A stretch of DNA of 52,641 bases from an uncultured bacterium (GCA_905214905.1 CAJMNK010000005.1:1-52641); one strand, 5' to 3'. Positions 17,457-25,307 are shown, counted from the first letter of the stretch. The notes: generated by a model not told the origin, from the sequence alone. Numbers and translations are program-made.

Positions 17457-17690
17457 AGGTATGTGCCGAGGTCGATGACGGTAGCTTTGGCGTGGCTGCT
17501 TGCCCGGGTGCTGACGCGCTCGGCAATCTGGCTGCCGATGCCGTAGCCGTCGGATGCGGTATTCTACTCTCCGGCGCCAATGAACTCAATTTTAATATCG
17601 GGATACGGGGCGAGGGTCTTGTGGATGTCAGGTATGCGCAGAGCGAGCTGCATGAATGCCGCTCTGCCCACAACGGTGATATGGCGTGTC
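17453..17690 (-). pseudogene. Remnant of a LacI-family transcriptional regulator
   Basis: The minus strand reads RHITVVGRAAFMQLALRIP, then DIHKTLAPYPDIKIEFIGAGE, then a stop in place of Trp, NTASDGYGIGSQIAER, VSTRASS and finally ATVIDLGTYL with a stop at 17453. This matches the intact LacI-type protein encoded at 36392-37525 (RHIVVVGRAAFMQLTLRVL ... SIGAQIAER ... ERVSTQK ... ITDINLGAYL). The HTH and N-terminal half are missing, lost at hairpin repeat copy B, and most of the C-terminal subdomain is deleted, with the junction at the repeated residues ER (AER/LLERVST). It cannot make a functional repressor. Confidence 0.82.
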
Positions 17691-17697
17691 CCTCTTC

Positions 17698-17754
17698 GCG
17701 TTTTCCCCGATAAAAATCTGCCAAAATAAACCTGTCCCTTTTTTAGTAGGTTGC
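17698..17754 (+). repeat. Dispersed hairpin repeat, copy B
   Basis: Same unit as copy A: TTTTCCCCGATAAAAATCTG then CCAAAATAAACCTGTCCC and TTTTTTAGTAGGTT. Both arms carry substitutions, so this copy is degenerate. It truncates the LacI-type remnant. Confidence 0.75.
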
Positions 17755-17867
17755 GGGGGCTCGGGTTTGCTTGTTTCGCGTGACGTTGCGTGGAATAATC
17801 GAGGCGAACCATCTTAACTAGAATTCATTGCGCTTGCCCTTCGGCTGCGCCTATTTTCGGAGGCATC

Positions 17868-18725
17868 ATGAGGGTCGTTAAGCGCATTAATCACAATGCC
17901 GCCTTGCTTGTCAACGATAAGGGAACCGAGCTTGTGGCACTGGGGAAAGGCATTGGTTTTCCTGACGGCCCCGATGAGGTTTCGCTTGCGCAGATTGAGC
18001 GCACGTTTTACAACGTTGATGCGCGCTATCTGCCACTTCTTAACGAGATCGATCCCAAGGTAATGGAGTTTAGTGCGCAGATTGCCGATGTCGCGCGCAC
18101 CAACATTTCGCGCGAGCTGTCGGCGAACCTTCCTTTTACGCTCGCCGACCACATTAGTTTTGCCATCAAGCGCTGCCGTGAGCACATGTTTGTTCAGATG
18201 CCGCTTTCTTGTGACGTTCAACAGCAATATCCCATTGAATTTAAGATCGCGATGCTTGCCCATGCTGGCATAGAGCGCGAATTCGGCATATCTATGCCAC
18301 GCGGGGAGAGGGCGGGCATCGCACTCTGCATCGTTAACAGCGTTATGGCAAGTTCTAGTAAGGCGAAGTCAAACGACGTCCGCCGCGAGGAACGCCTGAT
18401 CGAAAAGCTCGTAGCGATCATCGAGAAAGATCTTGCTATCGCCGTTGACCGCGATGCTTTTGACTATGCACGCTATGACACTCATGTACGCTACTTGTTA
18501 GAGCGCGTCCGCACCGGGGAGCCGCTTAATACCGATAATGCGGCGCTCTATCGTCCTCTCTGTGAGGAGCACCCGGCTATAGCGGCTTGTGTTGACAAAA
18601 TGGCAGAAGTTATCGAGGAAACGTATCATGCCTCCATCGTGCCCGAGGAGAAGGTGTATCTCATGCTCCATGTCAATCGGGTCTATGCCGGCAACGTAAC
18701 GGGCAAGGTGCCAGCCGACAAATAG
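17868..18725 (+). CDS. BglG/LicT-family transcriptional antiterminator
   Basis: A 285-residue RNA-binding regulator. The CAT RNA-binding domain covers residues 1-55 (MRVVKRINHNAALLVNDKGTELVALGKGIGF), followed by two PRDs. Histidines that take phosphate from HPr or EIIB are visible in LADHISFA (PRD1), THVRYLLERV and MLHVNRV (PRD2), but the second PRD1 position, normally IALHIVN, reads IALCIVN, so one regulatory His is lost. CGGAGGC precedes the ATG. It lies 303 bp upstream of a beta-glucoside-type PTS permease, in the bglG-bglF order, with a RAT-like hairpin and terminator between them. It probably controls that PTS by antitermination when its sugar is present. Confidence 0.92.
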   Translation: MRVVKRINHNAALLVNDKGTELVALGKGIGFPDGPDEVSLAQIERTFYNVDARYLPLLNEIDPKVMEFSAQIADVARTNISRELSANLPFTLADHISFAIKRCREHMFVQMPLSCDVQQQYPIEFKIAMLAHAGIEREFGISMPRGERAGIALCIVNSVMASSSKAKSNDVRREERLIEKLVAIIEKDLAIAVDRDAFDYARYDTHVRYLLERVRTGEPLNTDNAALYRPLCEEHPAIAACVDKMAEVIEETYHASIVPEEKVYLMLHVNRVYAGNVTGKVPADK

Positions 18726-18828
18726 GCGCTTTCTATGCCGTTCATCAAAGAAAGCGTACCGTTCGCAGACTTTTGGGCATCATGAGGCCGCCGTTCGCAT
18801 GGTGAAGCTGATACCCTTAGCGCGACAT

Positions 18829-18917
18829 AAGGTGTTATTCGAGAGCTGAGCTTCCGAAGCGTGACGTAAAGACAGAGCGACCTGTCGATGTCTCGTTTTG
18901 GAGCTTTTGTCTTTACG
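18829..18917 (+). promoter_or_regulatory. Candidate RAT antiterminator and overlapping terminator before PTS 1
   Basis: GGTGTTATTCG (18831-18841) and CGAAGCGTGACG (18855-18866) keep the RAT-type pattern seen upstream of the second PTS (TTGTTATTCC and GGAAGCATGACC), but with a longer apical stem. CGTAAAGACA (18865-18874) next pairs with TGTCTTTACG (18908-18917), and an alternative AGACA/TGTCT stem followed by CGTTTTG is possible. The RAT right arm and terminator left arm overlap, as in LicT switches. The U-tract is weak, so the call is moderate. The rest of the 303-bp gap shows nothing recognisable. Confidence 0.45.
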
Positions 18918-19028
18918 CCGTTTCCCTCAACAATCGAATACTTCCGTGCGGGCGACGGGCCACCGTCCGCTTTGTCTCCTCGCGCGCGCAGCGAGGGAGG
19001 AACCGGATCGTTCGAAAGGGAAGATGAT

Positions 19029-20459
19029 ATGGCTGACAATAAGAAGATCGCAGCCGATGTGCTCGAGGCGCTGGGTGGCAAAGACAACATCACCTTTGCA
19101 GCCCACTGCATGACGCGTCTGCGTTTTAACCTTAAGGATATGGAGTTGCCCGACATTAACGCTGTTAAAAAAATTAACGGCGTCATCGGCGCTCAAATAT
19201 CTGGCGGGCAGTTCCAGGTGATTATTGGGCAAAACGTGCCTAAGGTATATGACGAGCTCATCAAGATGAGCGGCTTGGCCAAGCAGGAGAGCATCGACGA
19301 GAACCTCGACGCAAGTGGAGTCAAAACACCGCTTACCCCGGCAGCCGTTGGCAATGCGATTCTTAACTACCTCTCGGGCTCCATGGTTCCGATGATTCCA
19401 TTGCTGCTCGCGTCGGGCATGTTCAAAACCGTTGCCGTCGTACTCGGGCCAACGATGCTCAATCTCATTGCGGATACGAGCGATCTTTATGTCCTGCTCA
19501 ATATGCTCTACAACGTGACGTTCTATTTCATTCCGATCTTCTTGGGCTTTACGGCTGCCAAGAACATTGGCGCCACGCCCATGTACGGCGCTTTTATGGG
19601 CGGTGTGCTTATCGAACCGACGTTTATGCAAATGGCAGCCGAGGGAAAAGCCTTTAGCGTTTATGGCATCCCTTGCGTGCCTGCAAACTATGCGCAGACG
19701 GTTATTCCCATTCTGCTCACGGTTGCGTTGATGTCCGTGTTCGAGAAGTTCTTGCGCAAGCACATGCCCGATTCGCTCACCACGGTCTTTACGCCGCTTT
19801 GCACGCTTGCCCTGACTGTCCCCTTTGCGCTTTGCCTGCTTGCTCCTCTTGGTTCTTGGTGCGGTAACGGTTTGGCGGTTGTCTTTGAGTTCCTCGGTGC
19901 CGAGGGAGGTATCGTGGCGATTATTGGTGGCGGCTTGCTTGCAGCAATTTGGTTGCCCATGGTCATTACGGGCATGCATGTTGCGGTCATCATGATTGCC
20001 ATTGCAAACTTTATGTTGACGGGCTCTGACAGCTTTATTCTGGTCGCCCCTACGGTTGCGCTGTGGGCTGCCTATGGAGCGGAGATTGCGACATGGCTCA
20101 AACTCCGTAACAAGGAGGAAAAGAGCCAATGTGCCGGGTATGTTGTCGCCCAGCTCATCGGAGGCGTCGGCGAGCCGTTCATCTATGGCATGATGTTCCG
20201 CTATCGTAAACTGTTCGTTGCCTGCATGGCGGGTTCGTTTGTCGCCGGTGCCGTGGCGCTCGCCTTGCATGTCAATGCTTACCTCGCCGGTGCTGCCTCC
20301 AACGTGCTCAATATTATGACGTTTGTTGGCGGCGGCAACGAGAACCTGATCAGTGCCGTCATCGCTTCGGCGGCTGGCTTTGTCGTAAGCTTTGCTGTGG
20401 CTTGGTTCTTTGGCTTTAGTGAGGATGAGCTCGAGAACGGTCCGATTTCCGAGCGCTAG
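19029..20459 (+). CDS. PTS beta-glucoside-type permease, EIIBC
   Basis: Imports and phosphorylates a sugar or glucoside, 476 residues. The EIIB domain (1-85) has the phosphocysteine C27 in HCMTRLRF. The EIIC domain (about 105-470) has around ten hydrophobic segments, with PMIPLLLASGM near its start and the GGVGEPFIYGMMFRYRK loop typical of the glucose/glucoside superfamily. No EIIA is attached, so phosphate must come from a separate EIIA. The ATG at 19029 follows GAAAGGGAAG; the upstream in-frame extension (from 18888) lies in the antiterminator leader. It is followed within 115 bp by a NIF3-like gene rather than a phospho-beta-glucosidase, so substrate is uncertain. Confidence 0.93.
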   Translation: MADNKKIAADVLEALGGKDNITFAAHCMTRLRFNLKDMELPDINAVKKINGVIGAQISGGQFQVIIGQNVPKVYDELIKMSGLAKQESIDENLDASGVKTPLTPAAVGNAILNYLSGSMVPMIPLLLASGMFKTVAVVLGPTMLNLIADTSDLYVLLNMLYNVTFYFIPIFLGFTAAKNIGATPMYGAFMGGVLIEPTFMQMAAEGKAFSVYGIPCVPANYAQTVIPILLTVALMSVFEKFLRKHMPDSLTTVFTPLCTLALTVPFALCLLAPLGSWCGNGLAVVFEFLGAEGGIVAIIGGGLLAAIWLPMVITGMHVAVIMIAIANFMLTGSDSFILVAPTVALWAAYGAEIATWLKLRNKEEKSQCAGYVVAQLIGGVGEPFIYGMMFRYRKLFVACMAGSFVAGAVALALHVNAYLAGAASNVLNIMTFVGGGNENLISAVIASAAGFVVSFAVAWFFGFSEDELENGPISER

Positions 20460-20573
20460 AAAAGCGGTCGTAGACAGGCGGTCTAGTTCAAAATGTGCCG
20501 TCTAAAGATGATTCTGCAGGGCGGTATGTATGTTGCCCCCCCGCACATTATGTCGAAGGGATTATTGTTACAT

Positions 20574-21428
20574 ATGCTTATCAGCGAGGCTATTCAAGCT
20601 ATCCAGGACTACTGTGACGGCATTGATGCTTTTGCCGGGAAGCCCATCGAGCTTGCGACGACGCGCGATCAGGTGCTTTACGGCGACATCGATCAGCAAT
20701 GTACCGGAATAGTTACATGCATTTGGGCTACGGCGGAGGTGATTCGTCGTGCCAAGGAGCTTGGCGCTAACCTGATTGTTCCTCACGAGGCACTGTTCTG
20801 GAACCACGGAGACCGCCGTGAAGTGGTTGCGGGGAACAAGACCTTTGAGGCAAAGTGCGCTTTGCTTGACGAATGGGGTGGCGCGGTCTGGCGTTGCCAT
20901 GACTATATCCACTCGGGTGTGCCGCTCGCCTCGGACGGTTCGATGGTCGACGGCATCTTTTACGGATTCGCGGTCAAGATGGACTGGCTTGGCTCCGCGG
21001 TAGACGAGACATTCATGAGGTACCGCATTGAGCCAACGCCGGCCCGCGATCTTGCGCAGGCGCTCGTACACAAGCTTGGATTAAACGGGACGCGCTTGAT
21101 CGGCGACGGTGACGCGCTCGTCCGCAATGTCGAGATTCCAATGCACATCATGGGGCGAGATAACGACGAGATTGCCCATATCGACTCCGAAGGCATCGAT
21201 TGCATTTTGACCATGGAGTTTATCGACTTTACGGTGAGCGAGTACATCCGCGACGCCGCAATGCTCGGTCAGGGAAAATGCGCAATCCATATGGGTCACT
21301 TTAATGGCGAGGAGCCGGGCATGGAGTATATGGCGAAATGGCTGCCCGCCGCGCTCGGGGACGCTGGCGCAGGTCTGCTGGTTACTTTTGTCCCCATGGG
21401 AGATACGTATCAGTACGTGCTGGCATAA
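20574..21428 (+). CDS. NIF3-like dinuclear metal centre protein
   Basis: A protein of about 284 residues of the NIF3/YbgI (GTP cyclohydrolase I type 2 homologue) family, cytoplasmic and usually a hexamer with two metals per subunit. Visible metal-ligand segments are NLIVPHEALFW, RCHDYIHSG (normally a HxxxD region) and, near the end, IHMGHFNGEEPGMEYMAKWL with the His and Glu ligands. The start is uncertain: 20574 (MLISEAIQAIQDYC) fits the family N-terminus and has GAAGGGA 13 bases upstream; longer in-frame starts at 20550 or 20493 lack a ribosome-binding site. Its place directly after a PTS permease, where a phospho-glucosidase is usual, suggests a role on the imported product, but family function is poorly known. 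Confidence 0.85.
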   Translation: MLISEAIQAIQDYCDGIDAFAGKPIELATTRDQVLYGDIDQQCTGIVTCIWATAEVIRRAKELGANLIVPHEALFWNHGDRREVVAGNKTFEAKCALLDEWGGAVWRCHDYIHSGVPLASDGSMVDGIFYGFAVKMDWLGSAVDETFMRYRIEPTPARDLAQALVHKLGLNGTRLIGDGDALVRNVEIPMHIMGRDNDEIAHIDSEGIDCILTMEFIDFTVSEYIRDAAMLGQGKCAIHMGHFNGEEPGMEYMAKWLPAALGDAGAGLLVTFVPMGDTYQYVLA

Positions 21429-21433
21429 ATAGA

Positions 21434-21472
21434 ACAGGGCCGCGACGCCATATAGGTGTCGCGGCCCTGTCT
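21434..21472 (+). terminator. Hairpin terminator of the PTS 1-NIF3 operon
   Basis: ACAGGGCCGCGAC pairs perfectly with GTCGCGGCCCTGT (13 bp) around an 11-base loop. Only CTGCGTTTCC follows, so the U-tract is poor, but location and stem support a terminator. Confidence 0.7.
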
Positions 21473-21525
21473 GCGTTTCCCCAGATAAAACCTGCCAAAA
21501 TAAACCTGTCCCTTTTTGGCAGGTT
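21473..21525 (+). repeat. Dispersed hairpin repeat, copy C
   Basis: The cleanest copy: GCGTTTCCCCAGATAAAACC, then arms AACCTGCCAAAA and TTTTTGGCAGGTT around TAAACCTGTCCC. It begins directly at the foot of the preceding terminator hairpin. Confidence 0.85.
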
Positions 21526-21600
21526 GGCGACAATTTATGTAGTTCAGGTTGAGCATAAGCGAGCGAGCAGGTTCCGGGTGCGGCAAGGTGGCGTGAAACA

Positions 21601-21707
21601 AGCGGGCGCTGACCTTTTGGTCGCGCCCGTGAAGTTGAACGTCAGTTTGCCGTGCCCGGGGCCTGCGCAGCGCCGAGCGGTTACGCCGTTTGTAAAACGG
21701 CGTAACC
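21601..21707 (-). terminator. Hairpins at the 3-prime end of larE
   Basis: GGTTACGCCGTTT (21679-21691) pairs with AAAACGGCGTAACC, ending exactly at the larE stop codon; a second stem CGGGCGC/GCGCCCG lies near 21603-21629. Neither has a U-tract in the larE direction. They are probably terminators or 3-prime stabilisers; the rest of the 278-bp gap holds repeat copy C and nothing else recognisable. Confidence 0.45.
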
Positions 21708-22585
21708 TAAAGGTTCATGTTGCCGTGGATGTAGGGGGTGACCTCGGGGGAGATATGGCCGCAGCCTAGGTTGTGCAGGGCAGATTCGATGGCGGCGGGA
21801 AGCGGGGCCTTGCCCCCGTCGTTGACCGCGGTGTTGCCGAGGGCGGCAATCTTGGCAACGTCTGCCGGCGCGGCCTCGATATGCATGCAGCCGCCGACCA
21901 AGCGCGCGCGGACCTGGTCCAGGCCAAGGTCGTGCAGGTAGTCCTCGCAGGCGCGAATCACATCGACCTTCTCGCGTGTGAGCTCCTCGCCCGTGGGGAC
22001 GCGCGTGGCCAGACAGGCTCCTGCCGGCAGGTTCCAGACGGGATAGCCCCAGGCGCGCAGCAGCTCGCGCTCTTCGTCCTTGGTAAAGCCGACCTCCATA
22101 AGCGGCGAGCGCACGCCGAGCTCCTGGGCGGCGCGCATGCCGGGGCGGTAGTCGCTGCGGTCGCTTGCGTTGCTGCCGTCGATGACGGTGGGAAAGCCCA
22201 GCGACCTGGCGTGGTTGACGATGGCGGTAAAGCCGGCGCGCTTGCAGTGGTAGCAGCGGTCGGCGTCGTTGCAGGCTACCTGGGGGAGCTGCAGTTGATC
22301 GACCGAGAGGTTGAGCACGGGGAGCTTAAAATGCGGCCCCTCATCGGCCTGCCCGTCAATCGCCCGCTCAAACGAAGCCTGCTCGGGCGTGCCGATGAGC
22401 GGCGTGGTGAGGTGAACGAGAAGCGTGCTGGCGGGCATGATGCGGGCGCAGACTGCGGCCAAAAAGCTGCTGTCGACGCCACCGGAAAAGCCGATGGCGA
22501 CGCGTCCGTATGCCAAAAGCAGCTGCTCGAGCGCTGTGAGTTTGTCCTGAAGCCCCTCTGCAGGTGCGGTGGTGTCTGAAAGCAT
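21707..22585 (-). CDS. larE: ATP-dependent sacrificial sulfur transferase LarE
   Basis: In the LarBCE pathway this 292-residue PP-loop enzyme adenylates the pyridinium dicarboxylate intermediate and donates sulfur from its own cysteine to build the nickel-pincer nucleotide cofactor. SGGVDSSFL near residue 34 is the PP-loop. RCYHCKRAGF holds a conserved Cys pair, and LPAGACLATRVPTG carries the probable sacrificial Cys of the CLA(S/T)R motif. AAGGATCG precedes the ATG. No larA, larB, larC or other nickel-pincer gene is next to it, so its partners must be elsewhere. It is alone between hairpin-rich intergenic regions. Gene symbol by motif match; other NAD-synthase-like PP-loop roles are less likely. 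Confidence 0.88.
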   Translation of the reverse strand: MLSDTTAPAEGLQDKLTALEQLLLAYGRVAIGFSGGVDSSFLAAVCARIMPASTLLVHLTTPLIGTPEQASFERAIDGQADEGPHFKLPVLNLSVDQLQLPQVACNDADRCYHCKRAGFTAIVNHARSLGFPTVIDGSNASDRSDYRPGMRAAQELGVRSPLMEVGFTKDEERELLRAWGYPVWNLPAGACLATRVPTGEELTREKVDVIRACEDYLHDLGLDQVRARLVGGCMHIEAAPADVAKIAALGNTAVNDGGKAPLPAAIESALHNLGCGHISPEVTPYIHGNMNL

Positions 22586-22675
22586 GAATCGATCCTTGCC
22601 GTTGAGTACTCGGTCGAAAACTATAATCCTACCGAGCCGCTTGTCATAAGACTTCTATCTATGTAACGAAAGTGC

Positions 22676-22752
22676 AATATGCTATATACGTTATATACAA
22701 GTTGCAAAGTGGGATGGGGTTGCGGTAACGCAAGCCGGCGAAGGGGGCCGAT
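22676..22752 (+). promoter_or_regulatory. Duplicated promoter and leader of HAD gene 2
   Basis: Nearly identical to 16729-16805: TATATACGTTATATACAAG core, GNRA-capped TTGCG/CGCAA hairpin and GAAGGGGGCC ribosome-binding site. The shared block continues into the first 57 or so coding bases. Confidence 0.6.
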
Positions 22753-23403
22753 ATGATCAAGGCTGTCATTTTTGACATGGACGGAACGCTGGTCGACACC
22801 GAGCGTTTGGGTATCAAGGCGTGGAAGGCGGGCGCGGCCGAGCTGGGATTCGCGATTGATGATGCGCTGATCCATCAGTTTATCGGTCGTACGCTGCCCG
22901 ATGTCATGCGCATCCTTGAGGAGCATTACGACAGCAGCGAAACCGCTGAGGCAATCTATCGTCGCCATAAGGAGATTCGCGACGAGATGGTCAAGACCGA
23001 TCTGGAGCTTAAGGCTGGCGCTGCCGAGTGCCTAGGCGAGCTGCTGGCTGCGGGCTATCACGTGGGCCTCGCGACGTCGTCGCGCCACGTTACCGCCGAG
23101 CGCAACCTTAAGACGGTCGGCCTCTTTGACAAGTTTGAGACGGTGACCTGCGGCGAGGACGTCGCGCACGGCAAGCCCGACCCCGAGATGTACCTGCTCG
23201 CCTGCGAGCGCGCGGGCTTTGCTCCCGAGGAGTGCGCCGTGGTCGAGGATTCGCGCAACGGCTGCGTCTCGGGTATCACGGCCGGCTGCCACGTCTTTGC
23301 CGTTCCCGACATCGTGCCGCTGCCGCAGGACGTGGTGGATGGCTGCGAGGCTGTGCTCGATACGCTGTTCGATCTGACGGCGGCGGTCAAGGCCGTGTGT
23401 TAG
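22753..23403 (+). CDS. HAD-superfamily hydrolase, subfamily IA (copy 2)
   Basis: A 216-residue paralogue of the protein at 16806, about 36 residues different by hand count. All catalytic motifs are kept: FDMDGTLVDTE, TSS in GLATSSRH, GKPDPEMY and VVEDSRNG. Differences cluster in the cap helix near residues 60-78 (DSSETAEAIYRRHKEIR here; GSREIVETVEARYRDAL in copy 1), the part that decides substrate in this subfamily. A strong terminator follows. It lies just upstream of the rhaB operator region but is separately transcribed. Family relatives include beta-phosphoglucomutase and sugar-phosphate phosphatases; substrate unknown. Confidence 0.9.
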   Translation: MIKAVIFDMDGTLVDTERLGIKAWKAGAAELGFAIDDALIHQFIGRTLPDVMRILEEHYDSSETAEAIYRRHKEIRDEMVKTDLELKAGAAECLGELLAAGYHVGLATSSRHVTAERNLKTVGLFDKFETVTCGEDVAHGKPDPEMYLLACERAGFAPEECAVVEDSRNGCVSGITAGCHVFAVPDIVPLPQDVVDGCEAVLDTLFDLTAAVKAVC

Positions 23404-23435
23404 CGTTCGCATGTGAATCATTTCAATAGCATTTT

Positions 23436-23480
23436 AAGGATGCGGCCAACCGCTAAGTGTGGGTGGCCGCATCCTTTTGT
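23436..23480 (+). terminator. Intrinsic terminator after HAD gene 2
   Basis: AAGGATGCGGCCA pairs with TGGCCGCATCCTT, extended by CC/GG inside, followed by TTGTTT. It separates the HAD gene from the rhamnose operon. Confidence 0.88.
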
Positions 23481-23562
23481 TTAGAAGAGTTTTTAACCCA
23501 AAAACTACCGCTTACCGATTGATAACAACCGCTCGCCGGACTAAAGTTGACTCATATTGAAA

Positions 23563-23608
23563 TTGAAACGGTTCAAATAATAATGAAAACTGTAAATGAA
23601 GCGCTTCA
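23563..23608 (+). promoter_or_regulatory. Two LacI-type operators upstream of rhaB
   Basis: TTGAAACGGTTCAA (23563-23576) and TGAAGCGCTTCA (23597-23608, a perfect palindrome) match the TTGAARCGNTTCAA pattern also found before the PTS 2 gene and before the LacI-type gene. The second lies against the ribosome-binding site AAGGGGAG. A TTGACT at 23547-23552 may be a -35 box, but a matching -10 is not clear. Two operators allow repression by looping or by direct blockage. Confidence 0.65.
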
Positions 23609-23623
23609 ATAAGGGGAGAGCAC

Positions 23624-25108
23624 ATGGAGAGTCGCATCGAGTCCAAGCAGTACGCAGCGGTCGATATCGGTGCCTCGAGCGGTCGCGTTCTTGCCGGCTG
23701 GATCGAGGACGGCAAGATGTCCTACCAGGAGGTCTACCGCTTCGATAACGAGCAAAAGCGCGTAGACGGCCACGACTGCTGGGACGTTGAGGCTCTGTTC
23801 GACCATGTTGTCGCAGGCCTGCGCGCCGTCAAGGATCAGACCGGACAGGCTCCGGCCACCATCGGAATCGATACCTGGGGTGTTGATTTCGTGCTGCTCG
23901 ATGAGCACAACAAGATCGTCGGTGATACGGTCGCCTACCGCGATGCCCGCACTGACGGCATCTACGAAGTTGCCGACCAAATTATGGATCCGGCCGAGGT
24001 CTATGCCCGCACCGGCATTCAGCGTCAGCCTTTCAACACGCTCTATCAGCTGCTCGCCCTCAAGAACGAGCATCCCGAGCAGCTCGAGGCAGCTCGTACC
24101 TTCTTGATGATCCCCGACTATCTCAACTGGCGTCTGACCGGCATCAAGGCCAACGAGTACACCAACGCGAGCACTACCGGCATGCTCGACGCCGAGAAGT
24201 GCACGTGGGACACCGAGATCCTTTCGCGCTTTGGTATTCCCCAGAGCATCTTCCTGGAGCCGACCATGCCCGGCGCCGTGCTCGGCGAGCTCACGGCCGA
24301 CATCTCCGAGAAGATCGGTTACTCCGCGACCGTGGTGCTGCCTGCCACGCACGACACTGGCTCTGCCTTCCTGGCCGTTCCCGCCAAGGATGACAACGCC
24401 GTCTACATCTCGAGCGGAACGTGGAGCCTGCTGGGCGTTGAGAACCAGCACGCTATCACCAGCGAGTTCGCCCGCAAGCAGAACTTTACCAATGAGGGCG
24501 GCTACCTCAAGCGCTATCGCTTCCTCAAGAACATCATGGGCTTGTGGATGAACCAGTCCGTCCGTCGCGAGATCAACGGCGTAGACTATGTCGAGGGCAA
24601 GACCTCGCACAAGGCTCTCATGGATCATAAGGTTGGCTTTGACGAGCTCCGTACGCTCTGCCGCGAGGCTGAGCCCTTCGAGGCGTATGTCGATGTCGAC
24701 GACGACCGTTTCCTGGCCCCCGACTCCATGATCCAGGAGATTAAGCAGGCCTGTGCCGAGGGCGGCGAGCCGATCCCGCACACCGTGGGCGAGATCATGC
24801 GTACCAACTACTGCAGCCTTTCGCGCTCGTATGCCAAGGCCATCGAGGGCTTGCGTGAGCTTTCGGGCCACGACTACACGAGCATCAACATCGTGGGCGG
24901 CGGCTGCCAGGATTACTACCTCAACCAGATGACGGCCGATACCTGCGGGCTCCCCGTGTTCGCCGGCCCCATCGAAGGTACCTGCATCGGCAACTTTATC
25001 GTTCAGATGATCGCCGGCGGCGATTTTGCCGACCTGGCCGATGCCCGTGCCTGCGTTGCCCGCTCCTTCAATGTCAAGCGCATCGACCCCAAGGGCACCC
25101 AGGCCTAA
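23624..25108 (+). CDS. rhaB: L-rhamnulokinase
   Basis: Phosphorylates L-rhamnulose to L-rhamnulose 1-phosphate with ATP in the cytoplasm. The 494-residue FGGY kinase matches Escherichia coli RhaB motif for motif: VDIGASSGRV phosphate loop, GIDTWGVDFVLLD near 84-96, QPFNTLYQL, PDYLNWRLTG, EYTNASTTGML, ATHDTGSA near 241-248, YISSGTWSLLG, FLKNIMGLW, DDRFLAPDSM and VGGGCQDYYLNQM. AAGGGGAGAG precedes the ATG. First gene of the rhaB-rhaD-isomerase operon, with LacI-type operators just upstream. Nothing appears damaged. Confidence 0.96.
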   Translation: MESRIESKQYAAVDIGASSGRVLAGWIEDGKMSYQEVYRFDNEQKRVDGHDCWDVEALFDHVVAGLRAVKDQTGQAPATIGIDTWGVDFVLLDEHNKIVGDTVAYRDARTDGIYEVADQIMDPAEVYARTGIQRQPFNTLYQLLALKNEHPEQLEAARTFLMIPDYLNWRLTGIKANEYTNASTTGMLDAEKCTWDTEILSRFGIPQSIFLEPTMPGAVLGELTADISEKIGYSATVVLPATHDTGSAFLAVPAKDDNAVYISSGTWSLLGVENQHAITSEFARKQNFTNEGGYLKRYRFLKNIMGLWMNQSVRREINGVDYVEGKTSHKALMDHKVGFDELRTLCREAEPFEAYVDVDDDRFLAPDSMIQEIKQACAEGGEPIPHTVGEIMRTNYCSLSRSYAKAIEGLRELSGHDYTSINIVGGGCQDYYLNQMTADTCGLPVFAGPIEGTCIGNFIVQMIAGGDFADLADARACVARSFNVKRIDPKGTQA

Positions 25109-25208
25109 ACGAGGGCAGGGCCTGCCCCGACTCACCTTTCAACTACCCCCAGCCCCGCGTGCGGCAAACGACTCCTGCCGGGCGCGAGCGGCTCTCTCCG
25201 ATGACATA

Positions 25209-25246
25209 CGGCGCGGAGGCCCTACACGAAACCATACTCCGCGCCG
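25209..25246 (+). other. Hairpin in the rhaB-rhaD intergenic region
   Basis: CGGCGCGGAG (25209-25218) pairs perfectly with CTCCGCGCCG (25237-25246) within a 199-bp gap. There is no immediate U-tract. It may tune the relative amounts of rhaB and rhaD mRNA. No promoter was recognised in the gap. Confidence 0.4.
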
Positions 25247-25307
25247 ACGTCAATCGGCTTGCTACGTTTTTCAATTGGACCTGCGGGTCCCGGAGAGGAG
25301 ACAAACA

